Shown here: piece after piece, positions 22,843 to 34,798 of the stretch | Numbering within the stretch: the stretch's first letter is position 1 | Layout: the number at the start of each line of letters is the position of its first letter | DNA from: Sacculina carcini | Lineage: Eukaryota > Arthropoda > Thecostraca > Sacculinidae | Assembly (NCBI GenBank): GCA_916048095.2 | Contig: OU696589.1 | Location: 1,088,501 to 1,152,500, forward strand | Direction: 5' to 3' | Length of the DNA: 64,000 bases | Program-made: the position numbers and the translations under genes | The notes under the pieces: model-generated | The model's database searches: none | What the model saw: the letters and a program-made list of their open reading frames with translations, nothing else | Told to the model about the DNA's origin: nothing

Positions 22843-25800
22843 CCGCGTCTACGTCGTGGGACCACCCTCCAATCTAGAGGCCAAACAGCAGCAACAACCC
22901 TTCCAGCCTCGTCAGAACGACGGGGCTGTCGAGCTCCTGGGATCGGCTTCGGTCACCCGGGTTCCACAGGTCTTTTTTCAGCTCCGTGCAACTGGCTCAA
23001 ATCATTACACCACGCTACACAAACACAAACACCAGAACCCACACCAACACCGCTCGCCCACGCTTATTCTCATGTCCACCCACGTCACGGTCTCCTGCGG
23101 GGGCGCCGAGGTATATCCCGCTCACGATCATTTCACAGTTGCTCCTACTCGCAGGAGACATATAACCCAATCCAGACCCGAGACACACATACACCTGTCA
23201 CATATGTACCCAGCCACTCACAACACGCAGACACACTTGAGGCTCAGTTCAATGCAGCTCCTGCATGAACTGGTGCCACACCAGATGCATATCACTGCAA
23301 AACATAACACAATACACGCGCTCATTCATCTGCTTATTATGCGCACTAAGATCATCAACACCTGCACGTACACCGTTACTGGCACATCCGTCAACAGCAT
23401 CAGTCACCTCGGATTCATCACCATCAGCATCACCAGCGCGGTCTTCATCATCACCCTCATCGCCATCATTCCCATCTTCACATACAACTCGTTCATCCTC
23501 ACAATCACCAACAACTGCATCCTCTTCACAATCATCACCATCACCATCAACTCCTTCCTCACTATCATCACCATCAGTTCTCCCATCATCACCACACTCA
23601 TCAACACATTCACCACCACCACCACCACCTCCATTAACAGCTCAACACCTCAACAATACTCACACACGCTCAAACACCAACACACATCGCACGCACAACA
23701 TCAATATTCTCTAGTTTAACATCGACGGCATCAACACAAAAACATGAACTAACACTTCCCCTCACGACGCTCCATTCACATAGCACTCATACAGGAAACA
23801 AAATTACAACAGCACCACAGAACACCCACCTTTCACAACTATACCACCATCCGCCAAGACCGCACTAGCGGTCGAGGCGGTGGCCTCATCACACTCATAC
23901 ACAGTACTATCAACTACACAAACACCAGCACACAGACACAAGCACTACTACCACCAAACGACACCACAACAGAACAACAATCGATACAAATACGCACTGG
24001 CTCACACTCACACATTTCAATCATCAACGTCTACATTCCACCACAAACATCACCAACAGTACCTCGCAACTACACACCAGATATACGCAACATCACAAAC
24101 ACACCTAACATAATACTGGGCGGAGACTTCAACGCCAAAGACCCTGCCTGGTACATACACAATCCACACACCAACAGAGGCACATACATACTTCAACAAA
24201 TAGAACATCTCTACATACTCAACAACACTCACCAGCACACTCACACCACACATCAGGCACACTATACCGACATCACCCAACATCACATTTGCATACCTAA
24301 TGTCACCCACACGACCACTTGGAAGTTGGGAAAAGAACTTGGCTCCAATCGCCATCACCACCAAAATCATAAGAGCACCAAACACACACAGACACACTTA
24401 CACAAACTACACAAAAGCCAATTGGTCACAATTCACACGCGACACGGAATTAACATTTACATAACTCAACAAGACAGTCATCACAGAAATAAACAAAACA
24501 GTTTAAGCATTCAACGACATCATACACATGGCAGTCAAACAACACATTCCAAAAACCAACAGGAAACACCACAACCCAAACTTTTCACAAGAAATACAAA
24601 CACTCATCAAACAGCGCGACACACTGAAACACTCTCTGACACCACCTTCACACAATACATCAGAACAAATACACACACTCAACACATCAATCAACAGCAG
24701 CACAAACAACAATCACACAACTGGCGTAACTTCGTAAAAACACTGGATCACAAATCAAACACCACACAACTATACAACACACTCAAAGGCAGCACACTCT
24801 CAAACAGCAACGTAACACGCACACACGAAGCCAACATAACCGAAACAACATCAGTACCATCAAATGAACAACAAGCAAACACACTCATTAATCATTACTC
24901 ACATATCAGCCACATCACATGAAGACAGAAAAATCATCAGGCGTAAACACACATTCATCACAGATCCACTATACACACCATTCAGTCATGCGCAGACACG
25001 ACACATCATACACAACATCCAACAATCATCAGTCTGCGGTCCAGATGGAATAAGTAACATCCATCTGAATAATCTTGGAACACAAGGCATACAGACACTC
25101 ACTAACATACCAACTATAGCTACTCACACATCACTCACCTCACACTCACACCTCACACTATACCTCACTCACACATCACTCACCTCACACTATACCTCAC
25201 CAATGGAAAACTGGCATCATCATCACTCTTCACAAACAAGGCACAGACCCATTTCACATCGTCCAATCACACTGCTCTGCACACCATCAAAAATCACAGA
25301 ACGCCTCATACTCAAACTCATCACATCACAAATCCCACTATCACAATCACAACACGGCTTCAAATCACTGCACTCTACAACCTCACTGCTCACAAAACTC
25401 ATATAGACCATGATGGATAACATACACACAACAAAACTACCACACCGGTACATACAAACAATAAAACCACCACACTACTCACAACAGTTGACATCATCAA
25501 AGCTTTCAACAAAGTTCCACGTCACAATCTCACAAACAAAATAATAAACACCACACTTCACAACAACACAAAGCGATAGTTGGCCAACTACCTTGCTGGC
25601 AAGTGCGCCCATGTAAGGTACAACGGACAAGCATCTCATACATGCAACATAACATACGGAGTCCCCAGGGCTCCGTTTTATCACTAACAATATTCAATCT
25701 ATACCTACACGACATGCCAGTACCCAACACTCCCTCCATACAGATATGAGCATATGCAGACGACATTACAATCACAAGCACATACAGACATGCCGACACA

Positions 25801-26925
25801 GCAGTGTACACACTACAACCTTATATCAACACACTTCAACAATGGTTCACCACAAACAAACTCAACATTGCAGCTGCCAAATCCACAGCCACAATTATCA
25901 CCAACTGGAAATCCAAACACAACTACACACCACAAATCACTATCAACAACACGATCATCCCACACACGCACACACCAAAAATACTAGGCATCACATATGA
26001 TACACACCTCTCATTCAAACCACACATCACCAACATCAAAACCAAAGTCACCCCACGCCTCAACACGCTGAAAGCACTCTCACACACAATTTTCGGACAC
26101 AAGAAAGATACCACAACCACCATATACAAACAATAGATCAGACCCGCGATTGAATATGCTAGCACCGCATGAGCTAGCAATCTCGAAACACGCCACACAA
26201 GCACACTTCAAACACTTCAAAACACCACACTCAGAACAATCACAGGATGCACAGCCACCACACCAGTAGACCACCTCCATCACGAAACAAAAATCCGTAA
26301 ACTGACACACCACCTAGACATGAGTGGCACACAAACAATCGCAGCCGCAGACACCAACACAGCACAACCGCTACATCACCTCACAACACAAGAAAACACA
26401 AACAGAAACATAAAAACAACGACAACGACAACGACAAACAACACCAAGCACACTTTACTACAGACACAATATCACATCACTTTCACCAGATCCCCCACAC
26501 ACATCAATCAATAAACACATACATACAGATATTACATGGAAAGCTATACGCTCACTACAACACAGCACTCTCCTACGAAGACACGCACCGGAAATACACA
26601 TAACAGAAAACACACTCACACGCGAAAACAAGGTGCGCCTGGCCAGGTTAAGATGTGGTCATCATCCTGCCCTTCTGTCATATCAGAAAAGGCTGAATGA
26701 CTCAGTCGATGACACCTGTCCAGATTGCAATTCAGCACCACACACAATCACACACATCATGGAACACTGCACAGCACACACATAACTCAGACGCCAACAC
26801 AAAATAAAATCCGCAAAGGACCTGTGGAACAACCCGGTCGGTGCCGTGTCTTTCCTTAGGAGGTCGAGGCCAGACAACCTGAGGAACACCAACAGCAACC
26901 AACAACAACAAACAAATAAACAAAC
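22843..26925 (+). mobile_element. I/Jockey-group LINE, copy 1 (long, decayed)
   Basis: Inserted in G1 pol. 22843-23700 is a GC-rich head and possible ORF1 region. The AP-endonuclease spans about 23715-24330 (FNIDGI, ALIQETKLQ, ILGGDFNAKDPAW). The RT spans about 25000-26150 (CGPDGISNIHLNNL; ITSQIPLSQSQHGFKSLHST in 24864-25406; YAEVWSP-like segments later). A C-terminal Cys-rich motif lies at about 26630-26830 (CPDCNSAPHTITHIMEHC). Several stops and frameshifts interrupt it. The tail is (CAA/CAAA)n at about 26895-26925. The coding strand is strikingly A/C-rich and G-poor. Copy 2 follows at once. Confidence 0.75.
24864..25406 (+). pseudogene. LINE copy 1 reverse-transcriptase fragment
   Basis: 180 residues with VCGPDGISNIHLNNL (finger region) and LIPL-like SQIPLSQSQHGFKS (motif around RT2-3). 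The A/C-rich codon use (many ACA, CAC, ATC codons) is typical of this LINE. It contains an internal duplication of the THTSLTSH segment, absent from copy 2. Confidence 0.6.
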
Positions 26926-27568
26926 AAACATCCATCTTAAACATCTTGGACCACAATGCATACATACACTCACCAACATATCCAACTACAGCTACTCACA
27001 CAACACAATACCTCAAATCTGGAAAACGGGCATAATTATCACACTACACAAACAAAGCACAGACTCCACGCTACCTTCTTTACATCGTATAATCACACTG
27101 CTCTGCACACAATCAAAAATCACAGAACGCCTCATACTCAAACTCATCACATCACAAATCCCCTTATCACAATCACAGCATGGCTTCAGATCACTGTACT
27201 CTACAACCACACTGCTCACAAAACTCACACAGACCATTATGGGTAACATAAACACAACAAAACCACCAAACCGAACACTACTCATAACACTTGTCATCAG
27301 CAAAGCCTTCGACAGAGTTCAACGACACAATCTCACAAACAAAATACTACAGACCACACTTCACAATTACACAGAGATGGTTGGTCAACTACCTCGCTGG
27401 CAGATGCGCCCATGTGAGGTACAACGGACAATCATCTCACACACGCAACATAACAAACGGAGTCCCTCAGGGCTCCGTTTGTTAGCCCTGAGGGACTCCG
27501 TTTTAGCACCAACACTATTCAACCTATACCTACACGACATGCCAGCACCCATCACTCCATCCATGTAG
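26846..27568 (+). pseudogene. LINE copy 2 reverse-transcriptase palm fragment
   Basis: A 240-residue frame. The first 25 residues are copy-1 tail. From residue about 30 it encodes HLKHLGPQCIHTLTNI, then WKTGIIITLHKQ, LLCTQSKITERLILK and SKAFDRVQRHN. The palm motif (tandem GVPQGS) is altered by the hairpin insertion at 27455-27503. Confidence 0.65.
27455..27503. repeat. Perfect 20-bp hairpin in LINE copy 2
   Basis: Arms 27455-27474 and 27484-27503 are perfect reverse complements around a 9-nt loop. The second arm copies the GVPQGS-coding stretch in inverted form. Copy 1 lacks it at the matching place (about 25661-25680). Confidence 0.9.
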
Positions 27569-27891
27569 ATATCATCATATGCAGACGACATCACAATCAC
27601 AAGCACACACAGACACGCCGACACAGCAGTGCACACACTACAACCTTATATCAACACACTACAACAATGGCTCACCACAAACAAACTGAACATTGCACCT
27701 GCCAAATCCACAGCCACACTCATCACCAACTGGACATCCGAACACAACTACACACCACAAATTACAATCAACAACACAATCATCCCACACACGCTCACAC
27801 CAAAAAATACTAGGCGTCACATACGCATACACCTCTCATTCAAGAACACATCACCAACATCAAAACCAAAGTCACCCCACGCCTCAACACA

Positions 27892-28407
27892 ATGAAAGCA
27901 CTCTCACATATAACTTTTGGACGCAACAAAGATACCACAGCCACCATATACAAACAATACACCAGACCCGCGATAGAATATGTTAGCCCCGCATGGACTA
28001 GCAATCTCGCAACACGCCACACCAACACACTTCAAACACTTCAAAACACTGCACTCAGAACCATCACAGGATGCACAGTCACCACACCAGTAGATCACCT
28101 CCATCACGAAACAAAAATCCTAAAACTGACACACCACCTAGACACGAGAGGCACACAAACACTCGCAGCACCAGTCACCAACACAGCGCATCCACTACAT
28201 CACCTCACAACACAAGAAAACACAAACCGAGACATAAAAACAACACCAAGCACACTTTACCACAGACAAATTTTAACATCACTTCCACCAGCTCCCCCAC
28301 GCACATCAATCAAGAACCACATACACACAGAGATCGCACGGAAAGCTATATACTCACTACAGCACAATACACTCCTACAAAGACACCCACCGGACATACA
28401 CAAATAA
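27892..28407 (+). pseudogene. LINE copy 2 thumb/linker fragment
   Basis: 171 residues: TIYKQYTRPAIEYVSPAWTS, then NTLQTLQNTALRTITGCT and LPPAPPRTSIKNH. This matches the post-palm region of non-LTR retrotransposons, where a decayed nuclease-like region usually lies. The final cysteine motif follows in another frame at 28448-28687. Confidence 0.65.
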
Positions 28408-28711
28408 AAAAACACACACACGCGAAAACAAGGTACATCTGGCCAGGTTGAGATGCGGTCATCATCCTGCCCTTCTGTCATATCAGAAAAGGTTGAATGA
28501 CTCAGAGGATGACACCTGTCCAGATTGCAATTCAGCACCACACACCATCGCACACATCATGAAACACTGCACAGCACACACACAACTCAGACGCCAACTC
28601 AAAATCAATTCAATCAGGGACCCGTGGAACAACCCGGTCGGTGCCTTGTCTTTCAGGAGCTCGAGGCTGCTCGGCCAGACAACCTGAGGAGCGTCAACAA
28701 CAACAACAATT

Positions 28712-29055
28712 TGGGCTCCGTGGTGTAGTTGTTAGCACACGTAGCGATTCACAAGCGGGAGGTCGGCGGTTCGAAACCCGGCGGAGCAGAATTTTATTGG
28801 ACGAATTATACAATCCCACAGCCCCTGTCCACCCAGCAGAAAATGATGGTACCAGATGTCAGTCATGTGTTGTGTCATGCATTCTGGGGAAATGGCCCTC
28901 TCTAATACGTCTTACGTCCATGTGGCGCCATAGCGTGGAAAGGGTCGGTTCTGCGGTGACAGCGAGCTGCACGGGGCACACCTGTGTGTTCATAAGCTTC
29001 GGCTTCTTCCCGTGTAGCAGCTGTCACCTAGGCATTTAACCTTTTACAACCAAAT
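28712..29055 (+). mobile_element. tRNA-Val-derived SINE, copy 1
   Basis: The head 28715-28787 resembles a tRNA, with A-box-like GTGGTGTAGTTGTTAGCAC and a perfect B-box GGTTCGAAACC at 28768-28778. The anticodon-loop position reads TTCACAA. The body (ACAGCCCCTGTCCACCCAG, ATGTGGCGCCATAGCG) and end (CATTTAACCTTTTAC) are shared with the copy at 38717. It follows the LINE copy 2 tail directly, and G1 RNase H resumes after it. It has a segment of about 30 bp (near 28966-28990) absent from the second copy. Confidence 0.85.
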
Positions 29056-29574
29056 AAACATTGACTTCATCTCCAGAATTGAGTTTTACTCTCCAGATAG
29101 AGATATTGTCATAGAAACAGATGCATCTTGTTTGAACGGGATTGGATTAGTGGTACGCCAAAAAGACATGCACAAAGAGTGGTCACTCATTCAATGCGAA
29201 TACAGACGGCTAACAGACACAGAAAGCAGATATGCTGCAATTGAGTAAGCAGATATGCTGCTCGCAGTAGTATGGGCCTGTAAGAAGGCATCCAATTATG
29301 TTACGGGCATGCATTTCACAATAATTACGGATCATAAGCCTTTTTTACCCATTCTAAACTCTGAGGTGCTGGAAGATATTTCAAACATTCGTTTGCAGCG
29401 ACTTGGAAGCAAGATTCTTCATCTGCAATTTACTGTTCTGTGGTGTCCTGGAAAAAAGCATGCAGCGGCAGATTGTCTTTCACGTTTTCAAATCTCCGAC
29501 GAAATCCACAATGATCATGATATAGACATTGATGAAGTGATGAATGAAATACGCATTTCAGCGGTCCACCAGAT

Positions 29575-29880
29575 TAGGGCTGGGCAGTAGGGCTGGCAGG
29601 AACCGTGAAAATTGATACTCACGGCTCCGGATCCGTAGGGCAGTGGAACCGTTGGAACCGGTTCCGGAACCGGTTCCGCTTGGATGAAAAAATATATTTT
29701 CTGTGCACATGTTTAGAGATTACCCAAAGGGAAAAGATACAAAAGAGAGTTGGCATAGATGAACGTGTGACTGGGAAAATAACAAATGTTTATATAAATT
29801 CAAAATTTTTATTCAAAGTCAAAGTTCTATCAGTTTCATTATAGTGGGTATTCTCACAAAATTAAATTCAACACTTCATA
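29575..29880. repeat. Left terminal inverted repeat of the hAT element
   Basis: Pairs with 38040-38386 in reverse complement over about 300 bp. It contains AACCGGTTCCGGAACCGG, several overlapping short palindromes near 29657-29680 that could bind transposase. Confidence 0.8.
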
Positions 29881-30210
29881 AATTTCAATTTGTGGGGGAT
29901 CCTCCTTTTGTTTTTTTGGGTGAGTGAGGGTGATTTGATTTTTTGGGTGATTCAATGAAGACATGTACAAGGCATTAACATCTCTATATTTAACAACAGA
30001 AAAATGCATACAATGCTGACACAATAATGTGGCTAATGCTGCAAAAATGTGCTAAATAGTCAATGTACTTTCCAATATAAACAATGTTTGCGTATCACCT
30101 GTTACATAATATCTCAAACAAACAATAATTTGATTTCGGCTATTGCCCGAAAACGTTCGCTTATTCCGTAACGCACACGTTCACACACACATACACAAAA
30201 CGCGTATATA

Positions 30211-30414
30211 TTACACATTTTTATTCAAAAAGAGAATCATATTTATGTTTTCTTTTTTGAGACTGTTCCGTCTGTGTGATATCAATTCATCGGCTTTTGA
30301 AAATAAACGTTCAGATGGAACGGAAGATGCCGGTGTGCACAAATATTTTGTTGCCACTTCATGTAGTCGAGGCAGTAACAACGCTCGGTCCCTCCACCAT
30401 GATAATGGATTCAC
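30211..30414 (-). pseudogene. hAT transposase C-terminal dimerisation domain (fragment)
   Basis: 67 residues: NPLSWW, then LHEVATKYLCTPASSVPSER and LFSKADELIS, ending NMILFLNKN. This is the classic C-terminal hAT dimerisation motif (W-W, SVPSER, FS.AG). It reads on the minus strand, so the transposon is in minus orientation. The catalytic part that should lie at higher coordinates is interrupted by the LTR element at 30597 and not found beyond it. Confidence 0.85.
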
Positions 30415-30596
30415 TTCTCGGGAGACGTGAAATGGAAAATATGAAAAATATGAATTTGAATAGTTCTATATCGAGGCATATTGGCAATTTCACAACGATT
30501 CCATATTAGCGATATAATGGGCGTTCTCGGGTAAAAAAGTTACATTTGGGAAGAAGTATGTTAGTTATTAGTATGACTAAATGCTTAAATGATAAA

Positions 30597-30793
30597 TGTA
30601 ATGTTGTGACTACTATTATTTATCTAAGTAATATCCGTTGTGCGGCAGTGACGCCGCAATGAAGACGTTGGTGGTGTGTTGGGACCGCGGGTAGTTTTGG
30701 TTGTGTCTGTATCGTTATATTTGATATTCTATCGTGCAGATAATTAATTACATTGTTGTATGAAAATATCCAGAGTGTCAATTGGGTATTACA
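30597..30793 (+). repeat. 5' LTR of the young gypsy element
   Basis: 197 bp, TGTAATGTTGTGAC to GGGTATTACA, next to target duplication ATAAA. Confidence 0.92.
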
Positions 30794-30854
30794 AATGGCG
30801 AAGAGGTGAAAACAATAGTTTTTCATTGTTTTATCGAGTATCTGTCTGTTTGTT

Positions 30855-32183
30855 GTGAATCTATCTGTTATGATGAATCTATCACCGAACCAGCTGCCGA
30901 ACTTCGATGTTCACACCGAACCAGTGGGTCCACGATGGACAAAATGGATTACTAGATTCGATAATTATCTTATTGCGATGGACATTACCGACGTGAAGCG
31001 TCAATGTGCATTGTTGTTGCATTTTGCCGGGGAAGATTTGCATGAAATTTATCAGACACTCACTGTACCAGAACCAGCACCGACCAGTGGTGTGCCTGCC
31101 TACGAGGCAAGGATAAATGCACTGAAAACGTACTTTGAACCGAAACGCAACGTGCACTACGAAATATACACGTTCCAGTCAGCCAGACAAGAACCGAACG
31201 AATCGCTAGATGAATTCGTCACCAGACTGCGGAAACTTGCCAAACATTGTGAGTTCACCAACACCGACAGAGAGATCCAATCCAGAATCATTCAAGGCTG
31301 TGAGTCCGACAAATTGCGCCGCAAAGCGTTGCTCGAGGAGATGTCACTATCAGCGCTTCTATCTGCAGGCCGTGCAATGGAGAACGCAGAAAGGCAGGCG
31401 AGAGAGATTGAAAATCATCACAAACAACCGGCCGTCAACAAAGTTTGTGCTCGTAAAGACCAGGAGCGCCAAAATTATTTTAAGACACACCAACATAACC
31501 ATCGCAACCAACACTCGAATTCTACCATCTGTGGTCTGTGCGGCGGACATTATCCACATCCTGGAGGACAAAATTCGTGTCCAGCTCGCGGAAAAGAGTG
31601 CTACTCCTGCGGAAAGAGAAACCACTTCAGCAAGATGTGTCGTCAGCGATCATCAGTCACAAACGGTCAGCGACCATCAACCACAAACAGCCAAAGATCA
31701 CCAAACACGAACAATCACCGACCACCAATCATCAGCGACCAACGTGCACAACCAAGCGTGACAACTAATCAGACTGACAGGGGGAGAAACGTCAGACAAA
31801 TATCAGTCACCAGAGACTCTGATCAATCTACCTGCAAGGATCATGCTGAGTATGTGTTTTCAATCGATCAACAATCTACAAAAACACCTATTGTTCATGT
31901 GTATATCAATGATCAACCATTGCCAGTGCTCATCGACTCTGGAGCCAGCGCAAGCGTACTCGAGAAAGGTGTGTATGACTCATTTCGACCAAGACCAAAA
32001 CTTCGTTCGACCAACACAAAATTGTACGCGTATGGATCGAAGACGCCGTTAAATGTTCTTGGAGCTGTTGATGTGCAATTGTCGAAAGGTGAGAAGTGTG
32101 TTGAAACATGTTTTTATGTGGTTAAATCTAACACCGATTCACTTGTGGGCTATGAGACCGCCACGGAACTTGGTTTACTTTAG
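30855..32183 (+). CDS. gag-protease polyprotein of the young gypsy element
   Basis: 442 residues, starting MMNLS 62 nt after the 5' LTR. Residues 1-190 are a Gag capsid domain (WTKWITRFDNYLIAM, TFQSARQEPNESLDEFVTRL). A zinc knuckle CYSCGKRNHFSKMC lies near 249-262, then a Gln/Asn/Ser/Thr-rich repetitive spacer of tandem NxQRxxxT units (about 265-310). The aspartic protease (PVLIDSGASASVLEK) lies near 370. It is part of a fossil element. Confidence 0.88.
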   Translation: MNLSVMMNLSPNQLPNFDVHTEPVGPRWTKWITRFDNYLIAMDITDVKRQCALLLHFAGEDLHEIYQTLTVPEPAPTSGVPAYEARINALKTYFEPKRNVHYEIYTFQSARQEPNESLDEFVTRLRKLAKHCEFTNTDREIQSRIIQGCESDKLRRKALLEEMSLSALLSAGRAMENAERQAREIENHHKQPAVNKVCARKDQERQNYFKTHQHNHRNQHSNSTICGLCGGHYPHPGGQNSCPARGKECYSCGKRNHFSKMCRQRSSVTNGQRPSTTNSQRSPNTNNHRPPIISDQRAQPSVTTNQTDRGRNVRQISVTRDSDQSTCKDHAEYVFSIDQQSTKTPIVHVYINDQPLPVLIDSGASASVLEKGVYDSFRPRPKLRSTNTKLYAYGSKTPLNVLGAVDVQLSKGEKCVETCFYVVKSNTDSLVGYETATELGLL

Positions 32184-32195
32184 ATAGTCCGTTCT

Positions 32196-32693
32196 GTGCA
32201 GCAACTGTCTGGCAGTGTGATTCAGAGACTCCTGAAAGAGTATCCTGTCGACCAGGGAATCGGCAAACTGAGAGGTCACCAAGTGAAAATCCACGTCGAC
32301 GAGAACGTAACACCAGTCGCTCAACCTCACCGCAGAATTCCTTTTCACATGCGGAAAGCTGTGGAAGCTGAAATCAACTCATTGTTGGAACAAGACATCA
32401 TTGAACCGGTATCTGGACCAACACCTTGGGTGTCACCTATCGTCTGTGTTCCCAAACCGAAAAATCGGTCAGAAACTCGCATTTGTGTCGACATGCGCTG
32501 CCCAAACACGGCAATTCAGCGTGAGCGCCATATCTCTCCAACAGTGGACGACATCATTCATGATCTCAATGGAGCCGGATATTTCAGTAAGATTGATCTT
32601 CGCAGCGGATATCACCAGCTAGAACTCCACCCAGAGAGCCGAGAAATCACCACATTTTCTACCCATGTTGGAAATTTCCATACAAACGACTGA
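32196..32693 (+). CDS. RT N-terminal half of the young gypsy element
   Basis: Fingers and palm start of a Ty3/gypsy reverse transcriptase: HVDENVTPVAQPHRRIPFHM, VSPIVCVPKPK, RICVDMR, KIDLRSGYHQLELHPESRE. Further palm motifs (FADDIIIYGK) follow to about 33110. Confidence 0.85.
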   Translation: MQQLSGSVIQRLLKEYPVDQGIGKLRGHQVKIHVDENVTPVAQPHRRIPFHMRKAVEAEINSLLEQDIIEPVSGPTPWVSPIVCVPKPKNRSETRICVDMRCPNTAIQRERHISPTVDDIIHDLNGAGYFSKIDLRSGYHQLELHPESREITTFSTHVGNFHTND

Positions 32694-33178
32694 ATTTTGG
32701 CATCTGTTCTGCAGCAGAAGTTTTCCATAGAACGATCGAGCAAGTTCTCGCCGGAATTCAAAACGTACGAAATTTTGCAGACGACATCATCATCTATGGC
32801 AAGACACAATCCGAACATGAGCAAGCGTTACGCAATGTTATTCGTCGTCTTCATGAGAGTGGTTTAACTATTCAACCGAAGAAATGTGAGTTTGATGTAC
32901 CATATCTGACATTTTATGGACTCAAATTTTCCAAAGAAGGCATATCTGCAGATCCTGCTAAGGTGAAAGCATTATCAACCATGTCAGCACCATCAAACGT
33001 CGGCGAAGTACGAAGCTTCTTGGGTATGACCAACTACCTTTCACGTTTCATCAATAATTATGCTGACATCACTACACCTCTACGTGCTCTTACACGAAAA
33101 GATACACCGTAGAAATGGAGCAGTGAAGAAGAATCGGCATTTCAGACGATCAAGCGGAAATTATCTAGTCAATCAACT

Positions 33179-34798
33179 TTGTCGTATTTTGATCCGAGCA
33201 AGCACACAGAAATAAATGTCGATGCTAGTCCACACGGCATAGCTGCTATCTTATCTCAGCGCAGTGGGGCACATGATGAAGTCACCGATATCGTAGCTTA
33301 TGCTAGTCGAGCTCTATCACCCGTGGAACAGCGGTACTCTCAAACCGAACGAGAAGCCCTCGCCATCGTATGGGGATGTGAACATTTCAGGATCTACATT
33401 TGTGGTCAACCTGTCATCGTTGTAACCGATCACAAACCAGTTGAACTCATCTGGAACAGCCCGAAATCTAAACCACCAGCAAGAATCGAGAGATGGGGAC
33501 TCCGTCTTCAGCCATACGACATCCACATCAAGTACAAGACTGGAAAATCTAATCCAGCTGACTATATGTCCCGCCACCCTATCGACGACGTCACCAACTC
33601 ATCTGAATCGGAGAATGCTGAAGAATATGTGCACTACATCATCCAAAACGTAATCCCGAAGGCGATGACACTCGAAGAAGTGCAGTATCACGCCGCCCGT
33701 GATCCTACCATGATTCGTCTGACAGAGCTGATAGAGTCAGATTACTGGAAGATTGACCAATCAAATCCTGATGTCGATCAGCACTTCCTGAAGAGCATGC
33801 ACAACGTCAGAGATGAACTTACCTTATCGTCCGACCGGGGAACCATTCTTCGAGGCGACAGAATCATCATACCACCGTGTCTACAAGACCGAGTGATCAG
33901 CCTGGCTCATGCTGGACATCAAGGCATTGTGAAAACCAAGAGCCTACTTCGTGAGAAAGTATGGTTTCCAGGTATAGACAAGAAGGTAGAAGACACCATC
34001 AGCAAATGCATGGCATGCCAATCAACCAGCAGCCCCAACAAACCTGAACCATTTTCAATGAGCAACCTGCCAATCCGACCATGGCATGAAGTGAGCGTTG
34101 ATTTTGTTGGTCCTTTACCGAACGGCATATATCTGTTTGTCATCATTGACGACTATTCTCGATACCCGATAGTGTATCCCACATCAAGTACATCATTCAA
34201 TGCCACAGCACCACTTCTGGACTCAGCATTCGCCATGTTTGGCACACCAAAGATTGTCAAGACAGACAATGGTCCACCATTTAATAGTCATCAATTCGAA
34301 CAACTATCCAACTACCTCGGTTTTCAGCACCGTAAAGTAACTCCCTTGTGGCCTAGAGCAAATGGGCACGTTGAACGATTCATGAAAACACTGAAACGAG
34401 CCTTGTCTGCAGCATTTGTAGAGCAAAAACCTCTCCAACAAGCTTTGAATACGTTTCTACGGCAGTACAGATCTACACCCCATCCTTCGACTGGAAAGTC
34501 ACCGTGTGAGTTGCTGTTTGGTAGGTCTGTGAGGTCTTTGTTACCTGAAAGTTTTCCACCAATGGATGACAACACAGTTCGCGATCACGACACCTCCGCG
34601 AAGACCAAGATGAAATTTTATGCCGACAAAAGAAGCAAACATCAGCGACTGAGAGTAGGAGATCAAGTCCTCGTACCAGCAACCAAAAAGGACAAGCTGA
34701 CTCCAAATTTCAAACCGACACCGTATACTGTCGATCGAATGAAGGGTACAATGATAACCGCTCGACGCAAACATCATACCGTGACGCGAAACAGTTAA
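33179..34798 (+). CDS. RNase H-integrase part of the young gypsy element
   Basis: 539 residues. RNase H comes first (INVDASPHGIAAILSQ, YSQTEREALAIVWG, TDHKPVELIW), then an HHCC zinc-binding domain (HAGHQGIVKTKSLLR, CMACQ) near residues 244-285. The integrase core follows (VDFVGPLPNG, VIIDDYSRYP, KTDNGPPFNSH, NGHVERFMKTLKRA) with its D,D,E residues visible. The C-terminal DNA-binding part ends near MKGTMITARR. Confidence 0.88.
   Translation: MSYFDPSKHTEINVDASPHGIAAILSQRSGAHDEVTDIVAYASRALSPVEQRYSQTEREALAIVWGCEHFRIYICGQPVIVVTDHKPVELIWNSPKSKPPARIERWGLRLQPYDIHIKYKTGKSNPADYMSRHPIDDVTNSSESENAEEYVHYIIQNVIPKAMTLEEVQYHAARDPTMIRLTELIESDYWKIDQSNPDVDQHFLKSMHNVRDELTLSSDRGTILRGDRIIIPPCLQDRVISLAHAGHQGIVKTKSLLREKVWFPGIDKKVEDTISKCMACQSTSSPNKPEPFSMSNLPIRPWHEVSVDFVGPLPNGIYLFVIIDDYSRYPIVYPTSSTSFNATAPLLDSAFAMFGTPKIVKTDNGPPFNSHQFEQLSNYLGFQHRKVTPLWPRANGHVERFMKTLKRALSAAFVEQKPLQQALNTFLRQYRSTPHPSTGKSPCELLFGRSVRSLLPESFPPMDDNTVRDHDTSAKTKMKFYADKRSKHQRLRVGDQVLVPATKKDKLTPNFKPTPYTVDRMKGTMITARRKHHTVTRNS

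Larger units (their letters stand above)
26926..28711 (+). mobile_element. I/Jockey-group LINE, copy 2 (5'-truncated)
   Basis: Starts inside the RT at the sequence matching copy 1 position about 25057 (ACATCCATCT...) and runs to a (CAA)n tail at 28694-28711. Recognisable parts are RT 26926-27568 (SQSQHGFRSLYSTTTLLTKL, SKAFDRVQRHN), RT thumb 27629-28407 (RPAIEYVSPAWTSNLATRHT) and a C-terminal zinc-like motif in 28448-28687 (CPDCNSAPHTIAHIMKHC). It sits directly behind the tail of copy 1, so it probably inserted into that tail. It is better preserved than copy 1 but still shifted in frame. An inverted duplication interrupts the GVPQGS motif at about 27475-27510. Confidence 0.8.

Noticed and set aside
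23404-23634. Hydrophobic Met/Val-rich minus-strand frame resembling a membrane protein
   Set aside because: Antisense of the A/C-rich LINE strand; hydrophobicity follows from the complement composition (GTG, ATG codons).
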